Shown here in pieces: positions 1 to 11,702 of a DNA stretch of 64,000 bases; within the stretch, counting starts at the first letter, position 1; each line of letters opens with the position of its first letter. The position numbers were made by a program, and so were the translations under genes. The DNA is from Macrotrachela quadricornifera. Taxonomy: Eukaryota > Rotifera > Eurotatoria > Philodinida > Philodinidae. The stretch lies in assembly GCA_022393335.1 (NCBI GenBank), contig JAJEKB010001248.1, forward strand, positions 19,037 through 83,036, written 5' to 3'. Below the pieces are notes generated by a model that worked only from the letters and a program-made list of their open reading frames with translations, had not been told where the DNA came from and did not search any database.

Positions 1-1238
1 TGTGTTCCTGTACCGTGAGTTAACATTTTTCATTGTGAAAATTATCAGAATCTTGCTGATCATTTTTTTGTTTTATTCATTTGTATAGACAGCCAATGCC
101 ATGTCCTGTTCCAGTTCCAGTTCCACAATTTATAGATCAAGTAAGAATCGTTTTTTTCTTTTTGAAAGAACAACAAATCCTGTAAAATTTAAGTTATGAT
201 CCAATTAATTTTTCCTCAAAAATGTTTTTATTTGATTAAAAATTTAGAATTTTGATTTATTTCTAATTTTTCTTCTAATATTTGTAGTGTGTACCAGTAC
301 CCGTTCCTCAGCCATGCCCCGTACCATTTCCTGTACCTGTCGACCGTATTGTTTGCCAACCAATGTAAGTAAAATATTTGATACAAGTACACTTACTTCT
401 TTCTTCTTTAGCTGTCAACCTTTTCCACAACCATGTCCGGTACCACAGCCTGTTCCTGTACCTCAGCCGTGTCCAATACCAGTTTGTGTTCCAGGTCCTC
501 CTCAAGTGAGTTATTCAGTAATTCATTAATCATTTCATTGAATACTAAAAATAAGATTGAGAATCCCTAATTATATATTTTTTCTTCATATGTCTTTCTA
601 GTGTGTACCTGTGCCTGTTCCTCAACCATGTCCTGTGCCAACACCGCAACCTTGTCCCGTTCCAGTGTGTGTTCCTGGTCCAGTTCAATGTATACCTGTT
701 CCCGTACCAGTACCTCAACCTCAATGCATGCCATCAATGCCCATGGGACCAGTGTGTCCGCCAATGGGTGGCGGGTATGTTGAATATGAAATTCTTTTTT
801 CATTTCATATTTATATTTCTTAACATATTTTTCTATTTTCTAGATTGGGAGCTTATGGTGGTGGATTTGGAATGATGGGTGGAATGGGTGGATTTCCTAT
901 GGGAGGTCTTGGTGGATATGGGTAATTAACTGTCAATAATATGGACTAATTATATTATTTTCATTTTATCTATTTATAGTGCTGGTATTGGCGGTTTAGG
1001 TGGTGGTATTTGTGGCGGTTTAGGTGGTGGTATTGGCGGTTTAGGTGGTGGTTTTGGCGGTTTAGGTGGTGGTATTTGTGGCGGTTTAGGTGGTATTCCT
1101 AGAGGTGGAGGTGGAGGTCTTATTTTGGCTGTTCCCGTTGGTGGTGGGGGTCCTTTCGGTGGTTCGGGAGGTTTTGGTCCGGGCGGTTTTGGCTCGGGTG
1201 GTGTTGGTCCTGGTGGTGTGCGAGTCGCGTTTGTTTAG
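1..1238 (+). CDS. Pro/Cys/Val-rich and Gly-rich structural protein, 3' part
   Basis: The 5' end lies outside the window. Exons I can place by GT..AG and frame are 1-14, 89-140, 288-364, 412-505, 602-774, 844-921 and 980-1238; the last ends in TAG. The first five exons encode imperfect repeats such as PVPVPQPCPVP with regularly spaced Cys (CVP, PCP), a very high Pro/Val/Gln content and no obvious globular domain. The last two exons switch to Gly-rich repeats (GGLGGG type) and end in GGVRVAFV. The composition suggests an extracellular or cuticular structural protein that could crosslink through Cys, but this is inference. Introns are 58-147 bp. Modular exons that each begin near a Cys-Val-Pro or Gly repeat suggest growth by internal duplication. 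I do not recognise a named family. Confidence 0.7.
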
Positions 1239-2130
1239 ATCCTTTACGATTTTACACTTATTTGCCGGCTGATCAGTTTACTGCATGAGTAAACTTAATA
1301 GAGAAACAAAATGATAACAAGTATTTCCATCACTTGTTACGATTATAGATAGATCAGCCAATGTTATAAATGACTCGCATTCTTTTTTCGACCTGAGATT
1401 TTTCGTGTTCATATCATTTTACACACATTTTATACTTGATCAACTCCTTTTCTTTCTAAATCAATTTATATACTTGGCAATTTTATCTTTATCGATTTAT
1501 TGTTATTGTTTTATATCTCCCATTTGTGTATGTCTGTATGTTATTTATTTGTCTTTATATTTGAAAACGTTAAGATAGATATATCTTGCTGTTCCTAATT
1601 GTCTTTTGTATTGTCCAATTTTGTTTTTCGTTTCGCAGGTTTTCTAATTTAATTCTTCGTATTTGCGAAATAAATTCATACTTGAGTTGTTTTCTATTTT
1701 TTTCCCTCGAAGTCTGATATTCCCACTCTTTTTTTAATTTCTGCAAGATGTACGATCGTTTTTATTTCGATTTGCGCTGATTGGATACGTTGTATATGTT
1801 GTAATTCTATTACGATTGCTTTACTTCGCGAAAGTATTTAATTATTATCCTTGACATTATCGTCATAATTCGGAGAAATTATAATTGTTTGTTGTCAATG
1901 TGTAAAACGCTGACGTTATAATTGTGTTGTATGTATGACCTTTGATAGAAATTAATGTTTGATAAGATTCATTAATTGATTGGTGAAAAATAATTTGTTT
2001 GATTACCTTGAATTTTAATAATATTGATATTAGAAATATAGATAAAGTCAGAAATGATTAGGTTATAAGTGTTAGATTTTTTTTTGTATAATAATGAATA
2101 TTAATTGATAACTTTATTTTATATATATAG
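1239..2130. other. Non-coding stretch between two plus-strand genes
   Basis: About 0.9 kb of AT-rich DNA with stops in all frames. It probably holds the 3' UTR of the Pro/Gly-rich gene and the promoter or 5' exons of the TMEM181-like gene. I looked for an N-terminal TMEM181 exon here and could not find one that is convincing. Confidence 0.5.
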
Positions 2131-3552
2131 GCTTGCAATCAACTCATTTTATATCATTTAAGTTTTTTACATGAAAATATATATCATTTTGAAATAAAAC
2201 TTAATGGAATTAATGAAGAACAACAACAACAAAAAATAAAAAATGTTCAATTTTTTGTGAGATACTTTTTTATTTTTAAAAAATGAATAAATACTTTTTA
2301 TTCTTTTCATTTTTTTTTAGTTAAATACATTCAATCCAAAATATACTCAATTTGAACTTGCTTTTCGGTTTTTCTTCTTAATATGTTCCATCGTAACTAC
2401 AGTATGTAATTATTTCTTAAAAGAAAGAAAATTTAAAATTTAATTAATAATATTTTTATTTTATTTTTTTATTAAAGTGTTTTTTTACAAAATCAATGCG
2501 TCAATTTTCAGTTCTCGATTGGTCATTAGAACAACGATGGATGATATTTCTTCTTATATTACTCGTTTTTTATAATAGTAAATTAAATTATTTATATTTA
2601 ATTATATAAAATATATCATTTCATAGATCCATTTTATCCATTAACATTCTTATTAAATAGTTCTTTTCCATTAATACTTGATGGGATATTTCAAGCAACA
2701 TTTCTTTGTACATTATTACTTTTTTGGTTAAGTGTTTATCATGGAATTCGTCAAGTTTGTTACAATTTTTTATTTCTTAAATAAAAATCTTTTTTTCTTC
2801 TTAGAATGTTCGTCGATTTATTCCATTCTATTTACCAAAAATAATTCTTGTTAGTTTTCTTTGGATATTTTCTATTGTACTATCATCAGCACGTATTGTA
2901 CAAGAATTTCGAGATCCAATGTATAATATGACAATTGATATAAAACAATTTACTGTAAATGAAAAACTAAAAGAAAAAATTTAATATAAAAATTTTTTTT
3001 TGATATATTTCTTCAGATATTTCGTATATTTTTTTATATTATTGGAATATTATATATTCTATATTTATTATTCCTTATTATTCGAGCATTTGGTGAACTT
3101 CGTAATATGCCATATTTTGGTAAATATATATTTCAAAGATTTTTATTACTTTTTATTTGAATAATTTATTTATTTAGATATCCGTTTAAAATTTACAACA
3201 CTTTTAATGCTTTGTGTTGTATCAATAACAATTGTTATAACAATACTTCGATTTGGTTCAGGCATTATTGAAGAAAATTTCGTACCAGAATTAGCATCAC
3301 GTTATAAAAATTCTGTAGAATTTCTTTCATTTTATAGTCTTATTAATTTATATTTATATACAATGGCATATGTTTATTCACCAGCAAAAAATGCTGCTAT
3401 TGATTCATTATTTCGTGATAATCCAACATTTTCAATGATTAATGATTCAGATGAAGATGTTGTTTATGGGTAAGAAAATAAAATAAATTAATTAAAATAT
3501 TTTTTTGTATTATTATTATAGATCTGATCATGAAGTATCTCGATTAACATAA
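2131..3552 (+). CDS. TMEM181: TMEM181-like multipass membrane protein (5' end unresolved)
   Basis: Exons joined in frame are 2131-2256, 2321-2401, 2478-2577, 2627-2754, 2805-2954, 3017-3119, 3178-3469 and 3522-3552, with a TAA stop. The translation follows the family closely: a segment around RQFSVLDWSLEQRW, then NPFYPLTF, WLSVYHGIR, IRAFGELRNMPY, NFVPELASRY and NSVEFLSFYSL, ending with NPTFSMINDSDEDVVYGSD. Several hydrophobic helices are visible, as in the Wntless-like transmembrane fold of TMEM181. Established knowledge: TMEM181 is a poorly understood multipass protein first noted as a putative GPCR. The first placed exon starts at a phase-0 acceptor and lies inside the extracellular region, so the N-terminal part is missing from my model. 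It may sit in small exons upstream that I cannot recognise, or may be lost. Introns are 50-76 bp. Confidence 0.85.
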
Positions 3553-4416
3553 ACGAAAACAAATCTATATGTTTAACTTATATGTATGATCTAAAACATT
3601 TTTATTTTATTTCATTGTTTTTTGTGTTTTGTCTTTCATTTTATTTGTCTTCGTTTATATCATTAATTGACTGTTATTATTAAATATATATATAAGTATC
3701 TTTGTTGTTCATTAATTTAATTGTGAAAAATTAGATGTGAAATAAAATAGATAATATTAATTTAGGATTATACAAAAATACATACATTTCAGAATGTATA
3801 AACAATAGTTCATAAGTTATTTGAGACAAGATTATTGTAGAAATTGATGAGTATATACAAAAAAAAGAATGTCATTTTTTTTTAATTCCAACTCCATTCT
3901 AGAAGTTCTTTTCAACTCGACTTCCAACTTTGACTTCAAAAAGCTCCAAAATTTTTTTCCCTAAATTTAAATTTTTGGTATAAATTATTAAAAAAGTATG
4001 TGAAAAATAATTTTTGTTTATTTCGTATTATAACTATGAAAAATAAATATGTTATATTAAAAAAAATGAAAAGAATTTTTCGAAATTCCTGTAATTAATT
4101 TACAATATTAAGTCTGAAAGATTCTTTTTTTCTAACTTCTACAACAGAATTAGACTTCGGGAGTTATTTGTAACTCTCTCACCATCTACTATATGTACAT
4201 ATTGAAATGATTTTTATAAATGATAAATACATCTCAATGATAAGAAATAAATGAATTAATAACTTTATAAACACTTTTATTTTAATGTATTAATAAAATA
4301 ATCACACATTTGATGTTCATCTTACTAAATTTTAATTTAAAAAAAAAAAGAAAAGATCTTTTACATATGTAATATATATATTTAGATAAATTTTTTTGCT
4401 GTAATATTGAAAGATA
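3553..4416. other. Intergenic, convergent genes
   Basis: This separates the plus-strand TMEM181-like gene from a minus-strand gene. It is AT-rich and should hold both 3' UTRs. A patch at 3880-3945 has a short run of related CAACT/CGACT words of the kind seen in simple repeats. I see no gene. Confidence 0.5.
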
Positions 4417-5392
4417 TTATTGTTCATCAGAATTTTCTATAACAGCACCAGTTATATTTAAATTAATATTAATTGTTTTATTATGTATGTCATTATCTAA
4501 CTCTGTTAAACTAACCATTGATTTAATTGTATTATCAAATAATTGTGAATTATTATCATCTTCATCATTAGTTTCAATAATTCCAACTTTATCAAGTGAA
4601 TCTAATGAATGTTTAGAAATTTTTTGTTGTTGTTTTTTTTTTGTTCCATATTTTTTTTTCGTACGTAATGGAGGTGGTGGACTCCATGATAATTGTTGTG
4701 TATCATCTGTTGTTGTATTAGGTTTTTTTGTAAAATAACCAAATGGACGTACAGGTGGAAATATATAATTAACTGAAGGTTGCTGCTGTTGTTGTTGTTG
4801 TTGTTGAGATTGATGAAATTGTGATAATGCAGAATCAGTTTGTTCACAATTAGAATTAAATGGATCAACAATAGTTAATTTATTACAAACACATAATTGT
4901 TTTTCTGTACGCATTAAACTTTTTTCACGTAATTCTTGTACTCGTTTATCATGTGTACTCATAGCTGTTGGTTGACGTTCTTGAATAATAAGTGAATTTA
5001 ATCGTTGTCGATGTTGTTCAGGTGAATTAATTGAACGTTGATTTAATAATGGTAAATCAGGATTATTAATACGTTCTCGTGTTCTATATTGATAAATAAG
5101 TCCTTGATGAATTGTTGGTTCTCGACATGTACGTGATGGTGTAGTTGGAAATGTTGGAGCATTAAAACGATATTCAGTTAAAGCTTGTGGTTGTTTTATT
5201 GGACGTTCTTGTTGTTGATGAGATTTTGTTGTTAATGTACGATCATTTGTTGTTGATATATTACTTGAGAATAATGTTGATGCACTATCTAAATAATCAG
5301 GTGGACGACGAACAAGACGAAATTCAGCACGACGAAATTGTTTTATTAAATCATCAAGTGTTCCAACACGTACAGCATTACCTTCAATACCA
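4417..5392 (-). CDS. Q-rich, low-complexity protein, cut by assembly gap
   Basis: On the minus strand one frame stays open from the edge of the N gap to a TAA, giving 324 residues with no intron. The first Met in this stretch is internal; the frame is open for another 430 bp upstream, so the true start lies in or beyond the gap. The part nearest the gap reads GNAVRVGTLDDLIKQF and may be the edge of a folded domain. The rest is basic and polar, with a nine-residue Gln run, a PPPPL motif and a Lys-rich patch (KKKYGTKKKQQQK), and looks disordered. I do not recognise the family. The VGTLDDLI segment faintly recalls the N-terminal motif of Ras GEFs, but no catalytic domain follows, so I do not call it that. 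The 324 codons without a stop in AT-rich DNA make it a real coding exon. Confidence 0.65.
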
Positions 5393-5792
5393 NNNNNNNN
5401 NNNNNNNNNNNNNNNNNNNNNNNNNNNNNNNNNNNNNNNNNNNNNNNNNNNNNNNNNNNNNNNNNNNNNNNNNNNNNNNNNNNNNNNNNNNNNNNNNNNN
5501 NNNNNNNNNNNNNNNNNNNNNNNNNNNNNNNNNNNNNNNNNNNNNNNNNNNNNNNNNNNNNNNNNNNNNNNNNNNNNNNNNNNNNNNNNNNNNNNNNNNN
5601 NNNNNNNNNNNNNNNNNNNNNNNNNNNNNNNNNNNNNNNNNNNNNNNNNNNNNNNNNNNNNNNNNNNNNNNNNNNNNNNNNNNNNNNNNNNNNNNNNNNN
5701 NNNNNNNNNNNNNNNNNNNNNNNNNNNNNNNNNNNNNNNNNNNNNNNNNNNNNNNNNNNNNNNNNNNNNNNNNNNNNNNNNNNNNNNNNNNN
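5393..5792. other. Assembly gap of exactly 400 N
   Basis: The run of N is exactly 400 long, which suggests a nominal gap size rather than a measured one. It removes the 5' part of the Q-rich minus-strand gene. No continuation of that gene is recognisable on the far side. Confidence 0.95.
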
Positions 5793-6662
5793 CTCTTTCC
5801 TAATTCATTTTTACTCGTTCTTTTTTCAATCACTATCACCCAGGAAACATGATTTATCGCAATATAGTTTTTATAAAAATAACTTAAAAAGATATTGAAT
5901 AGAAGCACACTATAGAACTTGAGTCTTTCTTCAACATTCTACAAGTTTTTATTAAATGACTCATTTTCATTCTAAACAAAAAACTCCTATAACTATAAAA
6001 TATCATGAAAAAACACTAACAACATCTTATTACTCATAGAAAAACTTCACAGATATGTTTTTATTTGATTCATATGTAATAACAGATCATGAATTGCTTG
6101 TCTTTTTCATAAAAATTAAATGCAAACTTTTCTATTTGAATTTCGTTTTCTTTTTAAAGTAAAACAAAAAAAAAATAAACATTTTGTAAAATTTTCTAAT
6201 ATTTCAAAAAAAAAGTCAAGTCCAATGTTCTATATCTATCTTGACCAAAACAATTATACATTAGTTACAAGTAATCAGCTATAGAATCACCAACCTGTTG
6301 AAGTATTTTTCCTTTTTTTTAATAAAATTGTTTATGTTGTCGTAAATCGAACACTATTCACAATGTCTTTGTCTTTGTCTTGGTGATAATACACTTTATG
6401 TTTGTATGTGTGTGCGTATTGAGGGTAGCATTTTGACAAACATGAACGGAATGAGAGAAATAGGTAGTTAAAAAGAGAAAGAGAGGGGGAAGATGGCGAA
6501 TAAAAAGAAAAGTGATTTTTAAAATGTCTCTCAAGTGCCATCGGGTGTATAGGTAATGTATTAAATAAAAGAAAAAAGAAAATGTGAAAAAATATAAAAT
6601 GTTGTTCATGACACTAAATAAAATTTTCTATAAGACAAAAAAAAAAGTAGATTCAATTTTAT
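5793..6662. other. Non-coding stretch right of gap
   Basis: AT-rich with a purine-rich patch near 6465-6520. No supported gene. It should include the 3' UTR of the Ly6-type gene and, if the gap is small, the promoter of the Q-rich gene. Confidence 0.4.
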
Positions 6663-7212
6663 TTAATAAAATAATTGAAAATAAAAAAATATTAAAAAAC
6701 TAAATGAAGAAATAATCCATTTAGATAATATTATTGAAGATGTTCGATTACATAAATCATTTGAACAACATGTTTGACTCATTAATGAACCCATATTTAT
6801 ATCAGGTATAAAAGCACATCGTTTTTCTCCACAACCACGTTTGATTTTTCCACCTGTTATACCTTTCCAACAAAGTTTTGTATTTAAACATTCAATTTCT
6901 TTAACATTACCATCACCAACATTTTCTGCTGGATTTAAACATGGATCATCCGGTTTCTTTTTCTTATCTATTTTACCATCACATGAATAACATCGAATTC
7001 CAAAACTGAATTCAATTTCTAGGAAAATTATAATATATATATATAATCTCATCACCTGATCGATGTCTATGTACACAAATAAGCACGTGAAGAAATGTAA
7101 AAAAAAAAAATTACCTATGTAGACGAACACCTTGACAGAATGAATAAAAATTACAAAAGAAAAAACGATATGAATATATTGAAAGAGGAAAAGAAAAAGA
7201 AAAGAATAACAT
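6663..7212 (-). CDS. Ly6/uPAR (three-finger) small GPI-anchored-type protein
   Basis: Two exons fit: 7212-7115, starting ATG and ending at AG|GTAATT, and 7005-6663 after an acceptor TTCAG, joined in frame to about 146 residues. Exon 1 begins MLFFSFSFPLSIYSY, a hydrophobic signal-peptide-like start. Exon 2 has the ten Cys of a Ly6/uPAR domain in the right order: CYSC, three to five spaced Cys, GC..RC, then the hallmark TCCSNDLCN. The C-terminus is a hydrophobic tail (SKWIISSFSFLIFF) after an NRTSS stretch, as expected for GPI attachment. Members of this family act at the cell surface as receptor modulators or ligands; which partner is unknown here. An alternative start inside the intron (MRLYIYIIIFLE, reading through) would also give a signal-like N-terminus, so the first exon is less certain than the domain. 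Confidence 0.75.
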
Positions 7213-8784
7213 TTCAGTTTTTATTATAATGAATACAAGTTACATAATCCTTTGTTATGAAATATTATCTTCGATATTCTACATATGCTTCTATTCGATT
7301 ATGTCAAATAAATTTTATTTTTTATATTTCAAATGAACGATATTCAAAATGATTATGTCATATTAATATTGCATATAATAGTCGTTTACTGTCTGTATGA
7401 TTATATCTTCATCTCGGTTTTTTGTTAACAAAATCAATATAATCGCTCACTTTTTTTAGTAAAGAATTTTTTAGCCTTTATAAATCAAAAAATATTTGAA
7501 TAAATAATCTAGTTATAATCAAACCTGTATTGAAATACTCTTCTCAATTGATATAAAAAAAACAACTAGAACTTATCAGTTCTTGCCTTCAAGTGACATT
7601 GATTATTTCCGATACAATTATATATTTGATTTTTTTTTATTTTATATTAATAATTCTAACATAAGTAACAGAAGAAGAATCTCAAAATATAAAATTAATC
7701 AATGACGATTAAAAATTTCCTTTTTTTTTTTTAAATCAAATATTACATATACAATAAACATTTCCGAATGAAAATTTATATCGATGTAATCTCATCACCG
7801 GTTTTGCTAGAGAAATATAAATATTACGAAGAGTATATTAGTAGAAATAGTTAATATGATTTAAATAAACAGATAGATCGAGAAAATGTGAGAAAAAAAA
7901 TAAGAGAGAATATTGTTCCGATTTCCGTCGTTATGTCAATAACTTTATTCAAATATATATCCAAGTTATTTAATCTTTCGTTATCAGTAATTGCCTTGAA
8001 GCAATTCTGTTTGCTTTGAATTGACAGTCTTCGAAAAGATTTAATCTTTGATGTTTTCTTCGAAAATAAAAAAAAGAAAAAACGAGAAAGAAAATCAATT
8101 CATTTTTTTTTCATCTCAAATATTATTATTTTTATAAATTCTTTTCATAATAGATTAATCAACTTGTTCAAAGAAAATCATATATATCCAAAGAATCTAT
8201 CACATATTATTATCAATATGACCTTGACAGGCTTGACTTTCTTTTTTTTTTTTTTTTTTAGAAAAAAAAGTACTCAACGTATAATATATATATTTTTTTG
8301 TTCGACACATAAATTTGTATTAAAGCTGTTATTTTTCTCACCATTTTACTGATATGATGAAGTGTTCTGATAACTGTTCTCTTTTTCATTCGTTGATAAG
8401 ACTTGACTAGTAGAAGGAAAAAGAAAAAGACAAGAAATCGAATAAGCACGTGTCTATGTCTACTTCCCTTTCATCATTGATATTGTTCAAAGTATATCTA
8501 TTACTGTAAAACATGAATATACAATTATAAGATGGAAAAAAAGCCGAAGGCGTGGTTACTAAACAATATACGAAACTACTAATCGGTTTCTATTCCGCCT
8601 TTGATATCTACTCATATTGATCCATTTTGTTAAAGATCAAATAAGCTTTGAATTCTAATAATATACATGATTATTTGAATAGTTTATTTAAACTAAAAAT
8701 CCAACATTCGTTGCTCTTTTACAAATTTTTTTTTCTTTTTTTTTTTTTTTTTGTCTTCGTTTTTTTTAATATAACAAAACAAAA
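7213..8784. other. Intergenic, AT-rich
   Basis: About 1.6 kb with long A and T runs and stops in all frames. No gene, RNA or repeat that I can support. Confidence 0.5.
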
Positions 8785-11702
8785 TTAAAATGAAAACATT
8801 GTCTGATATTCAGGTATATGATGATAATGATGATAATGATCAAAAGCATGATTTGTTGAATAATAATTCATATGTGGATCAATACTAACTGTAGTCATCA
8901 TTGGTGGTGGAAGATGTTGAGAATAAACATCGAATAATTGATGATGTTGTTGAATGTCATTTGATGATGAATCGGAAGATGATTGCTGTTCACTACCAAT
9001 TGATGTTGCCATCGATCTCAATCGTTCATACCATATATGATCATCTTCATAAATTGTTGTCTGTTGTTGTTGTTGTTGTTGTTGTAGATGATGATGATTA
9101 TAAATAGGCAAAAAATCATTTCCATTGATTGACATATCCCATTGTGATGGAATTTGTTGTAAATGATTTGAATTTAAATCAGTTGAACTAATATTTTCTC
9201 TATCATTTTCATGATTATTATTATTATTATTAATAATAATATTATCATCATCACTATCATCACTATGATTAATAGAAGCAGATAAACGATTATTTATTGT
9301 TGAAATACCAATTGGAATTGTTGAACATGAAGGTGATGTAGTTACAAGAAGTGTATTTGATGTTGAAAGTATTTCAGGTATCCATACATTTGCTGTTATA
9401 ACAATAATATCCGAATGATATATATTACAACCAGGTGCCATAATAGAAGAATGATGAATTAAATGATGTACTGATGCATCATGCCATGATAAAGAATGAC
9501 CCAATATAACTTCTAATAAATCACAATAAAAAAAAGAAAGATGAATAATTTATATAAATAATATGATAAAGAAAATTTTGATTCGATTTTATTGAATATA
9601 TATATTTTTTTTGTTTTATTCTATTCAACGGTAAAAATAAACAAGCCAAAGGCAATATTAGAATATAATCCATAGTATAAACACATCTTATTTTTTTTGT
9701 GATACCGGTTAGTATCATTCAAGATGATGAGGTACTTTTCACTCTTTTAAGTTATTGGATAGACAACTTGATTTTTTGCCCTATCGTATCATTTTAATTT
9801 GTGAGAAAAATAAAAAACATACATAATATCAAACAAAATAGCGGTATACACTCATCGATTAGTCAAGAGGAACTAGGTAGTATGATGTAATAATAACTAA
9901 TGAATAAGAGAAAAAAAAAAACCAACTAATGACTAATTGAAGGCGGCATATATTCTTTTATTTTTATTGGAAACAACAAAAAAAGTAAATCAAATCTAAA
10001 TGAGATACGTGATGATTTACTTATATCGGTTAGTGTCACTCTAGTAAAAGATCAAATGTATATCTGAAGACTAGAGAAAATTTGACCGACTGATTTCTAA
10101 TGATTGTCGTATATTTATATGATAAATGGGCGGAGGCACGCGACCACTGGCCAGCTGGGACAATAGGAAGAGAGAAAATTTTTGAGTAGAGCATCTTTTA
10201 TTTGGATATAGACGAGAAAACAATTCTCATTAGCTTGAAATGATGATAAATGGATTTGAAGTGGAAACGATAGATACTTGTCTAGTCTACATTAGGAAAA
10301 GATAGAATAAACATTTTTATTTTTCATTTTTTTTCTTCTTGTCATTGTCTCCGGCAGCTGATTTTTATGTTACTAATTTTTTTCTCAAGTGTATATTGGA
10401 TCATCATCATTTATACATTTTTTTTATTTCGACTAAATTATTTGCTTCCTTTTTATTTCAATCTGTTTATATTTAAACATTCATCATATTCATTATGTTA
10501 GCAAACAAAACTTTTAAACAAATGATGATGATAAAATTATCGACATATTCACACTGTTCAAGTGTGTTCGATTAGCAATATCTTATATATGTATATATGT
10601 GTTTTTTTTCTTGCCTTAAGTCAACTCAATAGAAAAAGAGGAGAAAAAAAACCTCTAAGTATTCCCTAAAGAGAACTTAACAAAAAGAATAACTACTGTT
10701 TTCTAACAAAAACGAAAGAATCATGTTTTTTTATCATGCATATGTATGTCAATAATTAAACTAAATAAATAAATAAATTCATCATGAACAAATCTAATGG
10801 GAATATAATAAAAAAATATATCAAATAATTTTTCGATTTAAATAAACATACACATGTTATATCGGATAAAAAAAAAATAATTCACCGATCTGTTTTTTTT
10901 GATCAATAAGAATACTTTATTCCGACTGGTTACTTAAATAAGAGCTATAGAATATATGTCTGATCTATTTACGCTTATTAATTTAATTCGTCTATACTAA
11001 TTGTTAGATATATAATGTATATGTCTTACCTTCATCATTTTCATCATTAGTAATTGGTGTACAATCCAAAATAATCTTCTTTTTTGTTAATGCCGGACAA
11101 TTATTACCATGAGGATGAGATGGATGTGATCGAAAACGATGAGATGGTTGAGGTAATGGATGAATTGAATCAGTTTGTGATGTACTATTTAATAAACGAT
11201 TAAGAAATGCTATATAATCAATAGCTAAACGAAGTGTATCAACTTTTGATAAACGTTTTTCATATGGATGGACAGGTATATGTGTACGTAAACCTTCAAA
11301 AGCATCATTTATTGATTGCATACGTTTTCTTTCACGTAAATTAGCAGCATGACGTTGACCAGCATTTTGATTATTATCTAATTGGTTAATATCATCCATA
11401 TCAAATGTATCAAAACTATCATATGATTGAATTGATTTGCCTGATCGTTTAATATTATTTGATCGTTTTTTAATTGAATTAGATTTTCGACCATTTGTAA
11501 TTGTAGTTCGTTTTGATATTATCGAACGATTATTATATTTTTTTTGTGATGATGATGATGTTGTTGTTGATCGATGATTATGATGGTCGTCATAATCTAC
11601 TATCATATCATTTTCATCTTCATCAAATTCATCACTTTCATGATCCGAAAATGCTTTCGAAGCTGTTGGCATTTGACCAGTTTGATTTAATAATAAACGC
11701 AT
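8785..11702 (-). CDS. PTF1A: Ptf1a-type bHLH transcription factor
   Basis: Two exons, 11702-11030 and 9512-8785, joined phase 1 at GAAG|GTAAGA and TTATTAG|AA, give about 466 residues. The bHLH domain (roughly residues 118-172) reads [13 protein letters not shown], then [27 protein letters not shown] and [11 protein letters not shown], nearly matching Ptf1a. After the bHLH, conserved C-terminal blocks confirm orthology: KKIILD before the splice, GHSLSW straight after it and [11 protein letters not shown], matching the Ptf1a GHSLSW and TAKVWTPE blocks that bind RBPJ. The rest is low-complexity: an acidic stretch before the bHLH and Asn/Gln/His/Ser-rich stretches after it. Established role: Ptf1a pairs with E-proteins and RBPJ to specify inhibitory neurons and, in vertebrates, pancreas. 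The 1.5 kb intron is large for this window and may hold regulatory DNA. The start Met is the first in the open exon; no upstream exon is needed. Confidence 0.93.
10130..10165. promoter_or_regulatory. GC-rich CAGCTG E-box patch in the Ptf1a intron
   Basis: A short GC-rich island in AT-rich intron DNA. It contains CAGCTG at 10152-10157 overlapping TGGGA. A second CAGCTG lies at 10355-10360 in the intron and a third at 12678-12683 upstream of the gene. Ptf1a is known to autoregulate in vertebrates through E-box plus RBPJ-type sites. Here the spacing does not match the canonical bipartite PTF1 site, so this is only a candidate. Confidence 0.25.

Noticed and set aside
5340..5392. RasGEF N-terminal motif in the Q-rich protein
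   Set aside because: Only a short VGTLDDLI similarity and no GEF catalytic domain after it.
6332..6609. Overlapping minus-strand open frames
   Set aside because: Phe/Leu/Ser-rich composition from purine- and A-rich DNA on the plus strand; no domain, no splice signals.
9521..9718. Minus-strand 65-codon frame upstream of Ptf1a exon 2
   Set aside because: Lies inside the Ptf1a intron; the acceptor at 9513 and family alignment exclude it.
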